Origin: an uncultured Piscinibacter sp.
Lineage (GTDB): Bacteria; Pseudomonadota; Gammaproteobacteria; Burkholderiales; Burkholderiaceae_C
NCBI RefSeq assembly: GCF_937952055.1
Contig: NZ_CALFYO010000028.1
Span: forward strand, 9,907-73,906
Direction of reading: 5' to 3'
DNA: 64,000 bases
The translations under genes were made by a program, and so were the position numbers. Under the pieces are notes generated by a model. That model was not told the DNA's origin and ran no database searches. It was given only the letters and a program-made list of their open reading frames with translations. Within the stretch, counting starts at the first letter, position 1. The number at the start of each line of letters is the position of its first letter. Below are positions 1 to 12,236 of this stretch, in pieces.

Positions 1-661
1 CGGGACGCGCTGGAGCATGCTCGGCCACGGGCCGTTCACGACCATGCACGAGATCCTCAGCAGCAACCTGTGGAGCCTCTCGCTGGTGTTCGCCGTCGCC
101 TGGTGGGGCGTGCGCGAGCTGCGCAGCGCGCTGGTGGTGGCGACGCCGGTGCTGGTCACGCTGGCGCTGTGGCTGCTGATGGCCGACGGCCGTCCGGGCC
201 ACCTGCCGCCCACCTATGCCACGCCGCTGCTCTACCTGCACACCGTGGTCGGCAAGCTCTACCTCGGACTGCTGCTGGTGGCGGTGTCGCTCGGCCTGCT
301 GCCGGCGCTGCGCCGCACCGCCTGGGGTGCGGCCCGCCTCGCGGCAGCTCCGGACGACCGCCGTCTTGACGAGTTGGCCCACCGCTTCGCGGCCTACGCG
401 CTGGTGTTCGACACGCTGATGCTGATCGTCGGCGCGGTGTGGGCGCAGGATGCCTGGGGCCGCTACTGGGCCTGGGACCCGCTCGAGTCGTGGGCCTTCG
501 CGAGTTGGCTGGCGCTGGCGGCCGCATTGCACGCTCGGGCCACGCTGAGGCCGGCGCCGGCGCTGTTCGGCCTGTGGCTCGCCGGCGTGTTCGTGCTGGC
601 CTTCCTGACGTTCTTCGGCGTGCCGTTCATCTCGACGGCGCCGCACAAGGGGGCGATATGA
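1..661 (+). CDS. ccsA: CcsA/ResC-type cytochrome c assembly protein, 5' end outside the window
   Basis: Membrane haem-handling protein of the CcsA/ResC/CcmC superfamily, which presents haem for attachment to periplasmic apocytochromes c. The frame is already open at the left edge. The 214 residues after the first Met (position 17) are short for the family, so the real start probably lies upstream. Seen: several hydrophobic segments, the tryptophan-rich haem signature WGRYWAWDPLE at about residues 147-157 from that Met, and His residues in YLHTVVGK and in the C-terminal STAPHKG that fit axial-ligand positions. The next gene overlaps it by four bases (ATGA). It sits with TPR and CcmI-like genes, which supports a cytochrome maturation locus. 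Confidence 0.8.
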   Translation, partial: GTRWSMLGHGPFTTMHEILSSNLWSLSLVFAVAWWGVRELRSALVVATPVLVTLALWLLMADGRPGHLPPTYATPLLYLHTVVGKLYLGLLLVAVSLGLLPALRRTAWGAARLAAAPDDRRLDELAHRFAAYALVFDTLMLIVGAVWAQDAWGRYWAWDPLESWAFASWLALAAALHARATLRPAPALFGLWLAGVFVLAFLTFFGVPFISTAPHKGAI

Positions 662-1200
662 ACGCCGCCGCAAGACGCGACCGCCGGGTGATCGGCGTGG
701 CGCTGACGATTGCGGCCGTGCTGATCGGCGGCCTGTGGATCGCCGTGCTCGAGCCCACCCACCCGCCCGAGCCGGAAGTGGCCGCAGCGGGCGAGCCGCA
801 GGGCGAACTCGCGCGCCACTTCGATGCCGCGGTGATGTTGCTGCACGCGCGCCGCTTCGACGATGCGCAGGTGCTGCTGCACCGCGTCATCGAGATCGCG
901 CCCGCGCTTCCGGAAGCGCACACCAACCTGGGCTTCGCCCTGCTCGGGCTGCAGCGTGCCGAGCCGGCGCTCCGGGCATTCGAGCGTGCCATCGCGCTGC
1001 GTCCCGACCAGGCCAACGCGTACTATGGCCTCGCGCTCGCGCAGGAGCTGCGCGGCGATCTCGAACTTGCGCTCGGAGCGATGCGCACCTACCTGCACCT
1101 CGCGCGCACCGAGAGCGAATCCCACCTGCGCCGCGCACGCGCCGCGCTGTGGGAATGGGAGGCGCAGCAGGAGGCGAGGCGCAAGGGCTCCACGCCCTGA
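658..1200 (+). CDS. Membrane-anchored TPR protein
   Basis: A 180-residue protein with one N-terminal membrane anchor (about residues 12-30) followed by a periplasmic domain of about three tetratricopeptide repeats (residues 48-150, with helices such as EAHTNLGFALLGLQRAEPAL). TPR proteins bind partner proteins. Next to CcsA and a CcmI-like gene the likely partner is an apocytochrome or another assembly factor, which is inference. The start is set by the ATGA overlap with the upstream gene. The tail is rich in Glu, Arg and Ala. The exact family is not recognised. Confidence 0.75.
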   Translation: MNAAARRDRRVIGVALTIAAVLIGGLWIAVLEPTHPPEPEVAAAGEPQGELARHFDAAVMLLHARRFDDAQVLLHRVIEIAPALPEAHTNLGFALLGLQRAEPALRAFERAIALRPDQANAYYGLALAQELRGDLELALGAMRTYLHLARTESESHLRRARAALWEWEAQQEARRKGSTP

Positions 1201-1206
1201 ACGGCA

Positions 1207-1222
1207 TGGCCGCGCTCTTGCT
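1207..1222 (+). promoter_or_regulatory. Candidate sigma54 (-24/-12) promoter
   Basis: TGGC-N7-TTGCT has the exact spacing of the sigma54 element, with both invariant dinucleotides (GG at -24, GC at -12) present. It ends about 94 bases before the start of the CcmI-like gene at 1316. A sigma54-dependent activator is encoded in the same locus at 4775. The middle of the element (CGC) differs from the consensus ACG, so this is a candidate only. Confidence 0.35.
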
Positions 1223-1315
1223 AGTGCGGACCATGGTCTCACAGGAATTCGAAGCTGCGCCCGTTCGCTTCCCGATACCGGGAAATGATTCCCGTTCGTG
1301 GGGGAGGGGCCGGCC

Positions 1316-2563
1316 ATGATGGTCTTCTGGCTGGTCGTGGCGATGCTGCTCGGCGGCGCCCTGCTGATGCTCGTGCCGCCGCTGTGGCGATCGCGCGCGA
1401 GTGCCGAGGCGGTGACGCCGATGGCAGCGAACCTCGCCGTCTACCGCGACCAGTGGCGCGAAGCGGAGCAGGATCTCGGCGCGGGCCTGCTCGCACCCGA
1501 GCAGTTCGCGCAGGCGCGCGACGACATCCAGCGCCGCTGGCTGGAGGACGGCGAGACGGCGGCGCCGTCCGCCCCGACCGCCGCGTGGCGCTCGCGCGGC
1601 AGCGCCATCGCGCTCGCGCTGCTGCTGCCGCTGGCCAGCGTGCTGACCTACCTGCAACTCGGCGACCTGCGGCCGATCGACGCGGGCGACACCGTGGCCA
1701 TGCCGGCGGCGGGCGACGCGCGCCACAGCATCACGCCGGAGCAGATCGAGGCGCGCGTGGCTGCGCTGGCCGAACGGCTGAAGGCCGAGCCCGGCAACGC
1801 GGAAGGCTGGGTGATGCTCGGTCGTTCCTATGTCGTGCTCGGTCGCTTCCGCGATGCAGCCTCCGCCTGGCGGCGCGCCAGCGAACTGCTGCCCGGCAAT
1901 CCGACGCTGCTCGCCGATCTTGCCGACGTGGTCGCCATGTCGCAGGGCAAGCGGCTGGCCGGCGAACCGTCGCGGCTGATCCAGCAGGCTCTCGATGCCG
2001 ATCCGCGCCACGTGAAGGCGCTTGCGCTCGCCGGCAGCGTGGCCTTCGAAGCGCGCGACTATGCCGGGGCGCGCGGCTACTGGCAGCGTCTGCTCGAGGT
2101 GGCGCCGCCGGATTCCGACATCGCGCGCTCGATGCAGGGCAGCATCGCCCAGGCCAACAAGCTCGAGGCGGCGCTCGCCGGCGTGGCGACGCCGGTGAAG
2201 ACCGTGTCCGCTGCCACCGCGCAGGCGCTGCGCGGCGAGGTCAGCCTGAGCCCTGCGCTCGCCGCCCGCGTGGCGGCAGGCGACACGCTGTTTGTGTTCG
2301 CGCGCGCGGCCGAGGGTCCGCGCATGCCGCTGGCCATCCACAGGCAGCCCGTGGGCGAGTGGCCGGTGCGCTTCTCGCTCGATGACAGCATGGCGATGGC
2401 GCCCGAGTTGCGACTGTCGGCGCACACGCGGGTGGTGGTGGGCGCTCGCATCTCGAAGAGCGGCAACGCCACGCCGACCCGTGGCGACCTGGTCGGCCAG
2501 AGTGCGGTGGTGTCGTCGTCGGCGCAGGGCCTGCTCCTGGTCATCGACCAGGTGCAGCCGTGA
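1316..2563 (+). CDS. ccmI: CcmI/CycH-like cytochrome c biogenesis TPR protein
   Basis: A 415-residue protein with the CcmI layout: an N-terminal membrane helix (MMVFWLVVAMLLGGALLM), a short cytoplasmic region, a second helix at about residues 90-112, then a periplasmic TPR region (about 135-290) and a C-terminal globular domain. CcmI holds apocytochrome c for haem ligation. The ATG at 1316 is chosen because GGGGAGG lies a few bases upstream; an in-frame GTG at 1298 would precede that ribosome site. Length fits the family. A sigma54-like element lies upstream. No other ccm genes are in view, so its partners are presumably to the left. Confidence 0.75.
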   Translation: MMVFWLVVAMLLGGALLMLVPPLWRSRASAEAVTPMAANLAVYRDQWREAEQDLGAGLLAPEQFAQARDDIQRRWLEDGETAAPSAPTAAWRSRGSAIALALLLPLASVLTYLQLGDLRPIDAGDTVAMPAAGDARHSITPEQIEARVAALAERLKAEPGNAEGWVMLGRSYVVLGRFRDAASAWRRASELLPGNPTLLADLADVVAMSQGKRLAGEPSRLIQQALDADPRHVKALALAGSVAFEARDYAGARGYWQRLLEVAPPDSDIARSMQGSIAQANKLEAALAGVATPVKTVSAATAQALRGEVSLSPALAARVAAGDTLFVFARAAEGPRMPLAIHRQPVGEWPVRFSLDDSMAMAPELRLSAHTRVVVGARISKSGNATPTRGDLVGQSAVVSSSAQGLLLVIDQVQP

Positions 2564-2698
2564 AGGCGCTGCCGCCCCGAGTTCCTCTCCGGGTCGGTCC
2601 GGCGGCAACCCGCACGCGACGTGTCTGCGCGACCGGCACGGCGCGGCTCGCGCCGCGCGGCGCGATGACCGCCGAGAAGCCCCAGTGACGCTGCCGCG

Positions 2699-3226
2699 TC
2701 AGCGCGATCGTCCCTTCAGGTAGGCCTGCGCATCGGCATGGCCTTGTGACGCGGCGCGCTCGATCCAGCGTCGTGCCTCGCCGTCGTCCTGCACCACCCC
2801 GGATCCGCTGAGGAAGAGGATGCCGAGGCTGTACTGGGCTTGCGCGTGTCCCTGCCGCGCGGCCTCGAAGTACCACTGCGCGGCGATGCGCACGGGGTCG
2901 GCATCGGCGCCCGGATCGGCCAGCCCATAGGCATACATATTGCCTAGCTGGAACTGGGCTTCGGCCAGCCCCTGGCGCGCGGCGCGCTCGAACCATTGCA
3001 CGGCTTCCTTGTCGTTCTCGCGCACGCCGTGGCCGTGGTAATGCAGCAGTCCCAGCCGCAGCTGGGCCTGGGCGTTGCCCGACCTGGCGAGAGGCTCGAG
3101 ATGCTGCAGTGCAGCGGGGTAGTCCTTGCGGTTCATCGCGGCGATGCCGTCCTGCAGCGGATCGGCCGAGGCGGGCAGCAGGAAGACAGCGAGGGTGAGG
3201 GTGGCAATGGTTCTCGAGATCGACAT
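2699..3226 (-). CDS. Exported Sel1-repeat protein
   Basis: A 175-residue protein with a signal peptide (hydrophobic run TIATLTLAVFLLPASA) and about four Sel1-like repeats, seen as recurring GLLHYHGHGV, GNMYAYGLAD and GILFLSGSGVV loops followed by AxxWxxxAAxxG helices. Sel1 repeats are solenoid scaffolds for protein binding in the periplasm. It is divergent from the sensor kinase at 3308 across 81 bases. A second, unrelated-length Sel1 protein lies at 6194. A longer in-frame extension upstream on the - strand lacks coding character and was excluded. Partner unknown. Confidence 0.8.
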   Translation of the reverse strand: MSISRTIATLTLAVFLLPASADPLQDGIAAMNRKDYPAALQHLEPLARSGNAQAQLRLGLLHYHGHGVRENDKEAVQWFERAARQGLAEAQFQLGNMYAYGLADPGADADPVRIAAQWYFEAARQGHAQAQYSLGILFLSGSGVVQDDGEARRWIERAASQGHADAQAYLKGRSR

Positions 3227-3307
3227 GTCGGTGGTGCTCCAGGCGTGCGGCGTCGTCGATGCAAGCGCTGTACCCGTCGACGTGGCTGCCGCGGGCGAGG
3301 GCCTGCC

Positions 3308-4759
3308 ATGAAGGCTGCGGGCGTGTCCGCCGCACCCGCGCCCGCACCGGTGCCGCTGCGCAAGTCGCTGCGTGCCAAGGGCTTCCTCGCCACGCTCGCG
3401 CTGCTCGTCTACCTGCTCGCCTCGGTGATCTACGTCGCCTCGGAGCGCGGCCTCATCTACGAGAACGTTCAGGCGCTGCAGCAGATTTCCCGCCACGAGA
3501 AAGCCCTCGCCCTGGCCGAGGCGGCGGTGAACGCCGCGCTGGTCGACGCCAACCTGGCGACCAGCGCGGCCGGCGGCGGACTGCAGCCTTCGCCGGACAT
3601 GGCGCTGTGTTCGGATACCTGCGCCAAGCTGTTCGTCGCGCTGGAGGAATTCGATCCTGCCTACGCGCTGGTGCAGCGCGCCATCGCGCGCAGCCACGAA
3701 GAACTGCAGGCCGCGCCGCTGCGCGCCAACTGGATCGGGCTGCGCGAAGCGCTGGCGCGTGCGAGCGACGAACTGGAGATCCGCCGCCGCAGCCTCGCCG
3801 AGCAGCGCGATGAGACGATGGTCACCTACCAGCGCCGCTACGACGCGGTGACGGCCGAGTCGCTGCTGCTCTCGCTGCTGGGCATCGCGGTGTTCGGCGC
3901 GCTCGTCGCCTGGTTCTTTGCAAGGCTCACCGGCGACATCCTCCGCCTCGAGGCGCACGCTCGCCGCATCGTTCGCGGCGGCCGCGGCGTCGACCTGCCG
4001 GTGCGGCGCGACGACGAGCTCGGCCGCCTGATGCAGGCGGTGAACCGGCTGTCGGCCGACCTCGACCAGCGCGAAAAGCAGATCGAGCTCGAGGGCCAGC
4101 GCCGGTCCCACCAGGAAAAGATGATGGCCGTCGGCGCGCTGGCTGCCGGCGTGGCGCACGAGGTCAACAACCCGCTGGCGGTGATCGCCGGCGTGGCGCA
4201 TGACCTCGGCACGATCGAAGGCTGCGTGCCGGCACCCCGCGTCGCCGAGGCCGCGCAGCTGATCATCGCCCAGGCGCAGCGGGCCGCGCAGGCTTCGCGG
4301 CACCTTGCCGAGGTGGCCGCACCGCAGCCCGACGAGTTCGACTGGGTCGACGTCAACACCATGGTCACGCGCGTGCTGCAGCTGATGCGCTATGACAAGC
4401 GCTACCGCGCCATCCAGTTCGCCAGCGAGCTCGACGGCGATCTGCCGGCCGTGCAGGCGCCGGCGGCGGTGCTGCAGCAGGTGCTCATGCAGATGGCCAC
4501 GCTGGGCTGCGATGCGATGGCCGTGCCGCCGGCCGGTGAGGCCGCGGTGCGGGTGCTGACGCGCCGCGGCGCGAAGGCGGTCGAGGTGCAGCTCGAGTTC
4601 CCGGTGCAGCTCGACTTCACGCGCGGCGAGGTGCAGCGCGCGCTGTTGCTCAGTCGTGCCATGATCGAGCCCCTCGGTGCGCGGCTTGCGTTCGGTCAAG
4701 ACCTCGGCCCGGTGCTACGCATTAAGCTGGCGTGGCCCGCCGAGGTGGTTCGGGCCTGA
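3308..4759 (+). CDS. Membrane sensor histidine kinase with degenerate ATP-binding domain
   Basis: A 483-residue sensor. Seen: membrane helix about 28-46, a periplasmic helical domain of about 140 residues, second helix about 185-204, HAMP linker, and a dimerisation/phosphoacceptor helix with GVAHEVNNPL (His284). The following domain should be a GHKL ATPase but looks broken: the N-box aligns as LQQVLMQMATLGCDAM without its Asn residues, and neither DxGxG nor GxGxGL is present. The fold may therefore act as a Spo0B/ChpT-like phosphotransfer protein or need a partner kinase (inference). It is followed after six bases by an NtrC-type regulator, its likely partner. Start: the ATG before a short Ala/Pro-rich tail and the first membrane helix. 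Confidence 0.85.
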   Translation: MKAAGVSAAPAPAPVPLRKSLRAKGFLATLALLVYLLASVIYVASERGLIYENVQALQQISRHEKALALAEAAVNAALVDANLATSAAGGGLQPSPDMALCSDTCAKLFVALEEFDPAYALVQRAIARSHEELQAAPLRANWIGLREALARASDELEIRRRSLAEQRDETMVTYQRRYDAVTAESLLLSLLGIAVFGALVAWFFARLTGDILRLEAHARRIVRGGRGVDLPVRRDDELGRLMQAVNRLSADLDQREKQIELEGQRRSHQEKMMAVGALAAGVAHEVNNPLAVIAGVAHDLGTIEGCVPAPRVAEAAQLIIAQAQRAAQASRHLAEVAAPQPDEFDWVDVNTMVTRVLQLMRYDKRYRAIQFASELDGDLPAVQAPAAVLQQVLMQMATLGCDAMAVPPAGEAAVRVLTRRGAKAVEVQLEFPVQLDFTRGEVQRALLLSRAMIEPLGARLAFGQDLGPVLRIKLAWPAEVVRA

Positions 4760-4774
4760 AGAAGGATGTCTACG

Positions 4775-6160
<1,386 letters not shown>

Positions 6161-6193
6161 GCCGCGTGGCATGGAAATCGCTCCTTGCCGCGC

Positions 6194-6841
6194 ATGGCAA
6201 GGCTTCCTGCAGGCGTGGCAAGTTGGTTGGCGGTGGCGGCGCAGTGCTTCGCGCTGTCGCAGGCGTTCGCCGCCCCGGAAGACGACTACCGCCGCGGCAT
6301 GAGTGCCTACCACCGCGGCGACGTCGCCACGGCGATGAGCGTCCTGCGCGGGCCGGCCAACGCCGGCCATGCCCCCTCCCAGTCGCTGCTGGCCTTCATC
6401 CTCGACCGCGGCGATTTCGCGGAAGAGGCGGCCAAGCTCTATACGCAGGCCGCCGCGCAAGGCGACGCCGAGGCGCTGGCCGCGCTCGGCAACTTCTACC
6501 TGACGGGTCGCGGCGTTGCCAAAGATGAGAAGCGGGCGCTCGAGCATTTCTCGAAAGCGGCCGAGGGGGGCCACGAACTGGCCATGCAAGTTCTCGCCGA
6601 CGCCCACATCCGGGGCTCGATGGGCCTGGATCGCGAGCCGCGCGACTTCGCCCGCGCCCAGTCCGACCTGAAGCGTGCGGCCGACATCGGCCATCTCCCG
6701 GCCGCCGAGGCGCTGGAGCGTGCCTACCGGCAGGGCGGTTTCGGCCTGCAGGCCGACGCCGCGCAGGCCGAGCGCTGGCGGGCACGCGTGGCCGAGATCC
6801 GCGAGCAACGCGCGCGCGCCGCGTCGAAGGCGCGGCCGTGA
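6194..6841 (+). CDS. Exported Sel1-repeat protein
   Basis: A 215-residue protein with a cleavable-looking signal peptide ending near FALSQAFAA, then Sel1-type repeats (SLLAFILDRGDF, GNFYLTGRGVAKDEKRAL, LADAHIRGSMG). It is a predicted periplasmic solenoid scaffold. Its stop overlaps the start of the cytochrome gene (GTGA), so the two are probably co-translated and may work together. The ATG at 6194 gives a normal signal peptide; an in-frame TTG at 6185 adds only three residues. Confidence 0.8.
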   Translation: MARLPAGVASWLAVAAQCFALSQAFAAPEDDYRRGMSAYHRGDVATAMSVLRGPANAGHAPSQSLLAFILDRGDFAEEAAKLYTQAAAQGDAEALAALGNFYLTGRGVAKDEKRALEHFSKAAEGGHELAMQVLADAHIRGSMGLDREPRDFARAQSDLKRAADIGHLPAAEALERAYRQGGFGLQADAAQAERWRARVAEIREQRARAASKARP

Positions 6842-7140
6842 GGCAGTCCGTCGCCGTCATGCTGGCCGCGAGCGCCTCCCTGGCCGGCACGGCGCAGGCT
6901 GCCGACACGATCCGCGGCGCCGAGTTGTATCGGCACCACTGCGCCGGCTGCCACGGCGGCGACGGCCGCCCGGTGATGCCCACCGCCCCCGACTTCTCGC
7001 GGCCCACCGCGTTGCTCAAGCCCGACCTCACACTGCTGACGGCGATCCGCGCCGGCCGCGGCGCGATGCCGGCCTACCAGGGCCTGCTGCGCGACCGCGA
7101 CATCCTCGACATCGTGGCCCACCTGCGCACCCTCCGATGA
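6838..7140 (+). CDS. Small periplasmic monohaem cytochrome c
   Basis: A 100-residue class I cytochrome c. Signal peptide about residues 1-21, haem-binding CAGCH at 35-39 with His39 as proximal ligand, and Met77 in GRGAMPAY as the likely distal ligand. It is an electron carrier or sensory haem protein in the periplasm. GTG start overlapping the upstream stop by four bases; its own stop overlaps the next start (ATGA). Lying between a Sel1 protein and two beta-propellers that precede a hybrid kinase, it could report redox state to that signalling set (inference). Confidence 0.88.
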   Translation: MRQSVAVMLAASASLAGTAQAADTIRGAELYRHHCAGCHGGDGRPVMPTAPDFSRPTALLKPDLTLLTAIRAGRGAMPAYQGLLRDRDILDIVAHLRTLR

Positions 7141-8195
7141 CACTTCGCCTCTTTCGCCTTGCCGCGTTCGTCGCGGCCCTCGTCTCGGTCTCGGCGAGCG
7201 CGCCCGCGCAGACCGCGCCGCGCGTCAAGGATGTGTACGAGGTCGGCCCCACCGTCTACGTGCGCGCGCTCACCGTGGAGGCGTCGCGCGCCGCGCTGTG
7301 GGTCGGCACGTCCGCCGGTGTGCACGAGGTCGATCTCGCCAGCGGCAAGCTGCGCAACACCTTCACGCGCAAGGAAGGCCTGGCCAACGAGTATGTCTTC
7401 GCCGTCGGACTGGATCGCGACGGCTACAAGTGGTTCGGCACCAACGCCGGCGGCGTGTCGCGCTACAAGAATGGCAAGTGGAAGACCTTCTTTCCGATGC
7501 ATGGTCTGGCCGACTACTGGATCTACTCGTTCGCGCAGCAGAGGAATGGCGACTTCTGGATCGGCACCTGGGCCGGCGTCAACAAGGTCGACGGCAAGAC
7601 GGGCAAGTTCAGCACCTACGTGAAGGAGCTGGTCAACGAATGGGTCTACGGCATAAGCGTCGACGCGCAAGACCGAGTCTGGTTCGGCACCGAGGGCGGT
7701 GTGTCGATGTACGACGGCAAACGCTGGGTGTCGTGGACGCACAAGGACGGCCTGGGTGCGCCGAACACGGACAACCTGCCGTTCAGCGCGAACACCGGCC
7801 TGGGCACGCGCACGCGCCATGACCTGTCGGTCAGTTCGGAGGGGCCGGCGACCTACAACCCCAACTATGTGTTCTCCATCCTCGTCGCCAGGGACGGCTC
7901 GGTGTGGGCCGGCACCTGGGGCGGCGGTGCCGCGCGCTGGGACGGCAAGGCGTGGACCAACCTGAGCGCCAAGGACGGCCTGGCCGGCAACATCGTCTAC
8001 AGCATCGCCCAGGGGGCCGACGGCGCACTCTGGTTCGGCACCAACAATGGCGTGTCGCGCTGGGACGGCAAGTCCTTCACGAACCTCGGCATGAAGGAAG
8101 GTTTGCTGGAGAAGAACGTATACGCGATAGCGGTGGCGCCCGACGGCGACATCTGGGTCGGCACGCGCAAGGGCGTGGCGCGCCTCGGCCGCTGA
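7137..8195 (+). CDS. Exported two-component-regulator-type beta-propeller protein
   Basis: A 352-residue protein: signal peptide ending near SASAPAQ, then about seven repeats of the two-component-regulator propeller type, each with a core like DGxxWFGTNxGGVSRYKNGKW or SVWAGTWGGGAARWDGK. Such propellers normally form the sensor half of hybrid kinases. Here the propeller is a free periplasmic protein and the kinase is encoded two genes on. It overlaps the cytochrome gene (ATGA). It is clearly paralogous to the protein at 8219. The ligand is unknown. Confidence 0.85.
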   Translation: MTLRLFRLAAFVAALVSVSASAPAQTAPRVKDVYEVGPTVYVRALTVEASRAALWVGTSAGVHEVDLASGKLRNTFTRKEGLANEYVFAVGLDRDGYKWFGTNAGGVSRYKNGKWKTFFPMHGLADYWIYSFAQQRNGDFWIGTWAGVNKVDGKTGKFSTYVKELVNEWVYGISVDAQDRVWFGTEGGVSMYDGKRWVSWTHKDGLGAPNTDNLPFSANTGLGTRTRHDLSVSSEGPATYNPNYVFSILVARDGSVWAGTWGGGAARWDGKAWTNLSAKDGLAGNIVYSIAQGADGALWFGTNNGVSRWDGKSFTNLGMKEGLLEKNVYAIAVAPDGDIWVGTRKGVARLGR

Positions 8196-8218
8196 GCAGC
8201 ACTGTGAAAGGAAGACTC

Positions 8219-9454
8219 ATGGCCATCAGCTTGCGCGCTGCGGGCATCGGCGTCATCGCGCTCGGGACGGCGCTCGCCGGGGCGTACCAACTCGGGCGCA
8301 GCAATGCCGGCGCGACCATCGCGGCGGCGCCGACTCCGGCCGCGCTCGCGCCCGCCGTCACCGCGTCGGCTGCGCTGCCGGCAGGTCACCCACCGGCCGG
8401 CGAGCCGCAACGCGAGGGCAAGATCGCGCCTGACCCGACGCAGAAGTTCACGCACTTCCGCGTCGGCAACAAGAACGTCAAGCGATTGTTCGTCGACGGC
8501 GACACGGTGTGGGTGGGCACGTCCGGCGGCGCGGTGCGCTACGACACGCGCACCGACGAGTACAAGCTGTTCGACGTGAAGTCCGGCCTGCTGTCCAACG
8601 GCGTGTTCCACGTCGGCAAACTCGACGAGCGCATCGTCGTCGGCACCTACGGCGGCGGCATGTCGCTGCTCGACCCGGCGACGCAGCAGTGGGAGACCTT
8701 CAACATCCCCGAGGGCCTGGGTGACGCTTTCGTCTACGACGTGCTGAAGGCGAAGAACGGCGACGTCTGGATCGCCACCTGGTCGGGGGTGAACCGCGTC
8801 AAGGGCGGCAAGCTGAAGGATCGGTCGGCCTGGGAACTGCACACGGTGGAAAGCACCAAGGGCGGCCTGCCGAACGACTGGGTCTATGGCCTGGCCGAGG
8901 GCAAGAACGGCGAGATCTGGCTCGGCACGGAGGGCGGCCTGGCGCACTTCAAGGACGGACAATGGCAGAACTGGAACCATGCCAAGGGACTCGGCGCACC
9001 GTACGAGAAGGTCAAGGACGACATCCAGTACAAGAACGATCCGTCCAAGGTCTCCGAGCATCACGCGATGCAGAAGAAGGAGATGGGCCTGGAGAAGATC
9101 GACGTGGCCTACAACCCGAACTACATCGTCTCGCTCGCGGTCGATGCGCAGGGCGTGGTGTGGGCCGGCACCTGGGGCGGCGGCCTGTCGCGCTACGACG
9201 GCAAGGCCTGGTCGCACTACACCGTGTCGGAGGGATTGCCGGGCAATCACGTGTTCATGCTGCACGTCGACCCGAAGGGCGTCCTGTGGGTGGGCACGAA
9301 CAACGGCCTGGCGAAGATGGAAGGCGAGCGGTTCCGCGTGATGACCACGCAGGACGGCCTGTTCGGCAACACGGTCTTCTCGATGACCACTGCGAGGGAC
9401 GGCACGCTGTGGGTGGGCAGCTTCGGTGGGGTGGCACGCATCAAGCCATCCTGA
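8219..9454 (+). CDS. Membrane-anchored beta-propeller protein, paralogue of the upstream gene
   Basis: A 411-residue protein. An N-terminal hydrophobic helix (about residues 6-25, followed by an Ala/Pro linker to residue 60) could be an anchor or uncleaved signal. The rest is a propeller with repeats such as DTVWVGTSGGAVRYD, GDVWIATWSGVNRV, VVWAGTWGGGLSRYDGK and TLWVGSFGGVARI. It shares GTWGGG blades and a conserved YNPNY segment before one blade with its neighbour, so the pair arose by tandem duplication. Ribosome site AAAGGAAG upstream of ATG 8219. The hybrid kinase begins 13 bases after its stop. Confidence 0.85.
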   Translation: MAISLRAAGIGVIALGTALAGAYQLGRSNAGATIAAAPTPAALAPAVTASAALPAGHPPAGEPQREGKIAPDPTQKFTHFRVGNKNVKRLFVDGDTVWVGTSGGAVRYDTRTDEYKLFDVKSGLLSNGVFHVGKLDERIVVGTYGGGMSLLDPATQQWETFNIPEGLGDAFVYDVLKAKNGDVWIATWSGVNRVKGGKLKDRSAWELHTVESTKGGLPNDWVYGLAEGKNGEIWLGTEGGLAHFKDGQWQNWNHAKGLGAPYEKVKDDIQYKNDPSKVSEHHAMQKKEMGLEKIDVAYNPNYIVSLAVDAQGVVWAGTWGGGLSRYDGKAWSHYTVSEGLPGNHVFMLHVDPKGVLWVGTNNGLAKMEGERFRVMTTQDGLFGNTVFSMTTARDGTLWVGSFGGVARIKPS

Positions 9455-9467
9455 GAAGATTGGCGCG

Positions 9468-12230
<2,763 letters not shown>

Positions 12231-12236
12231 GGCGAC

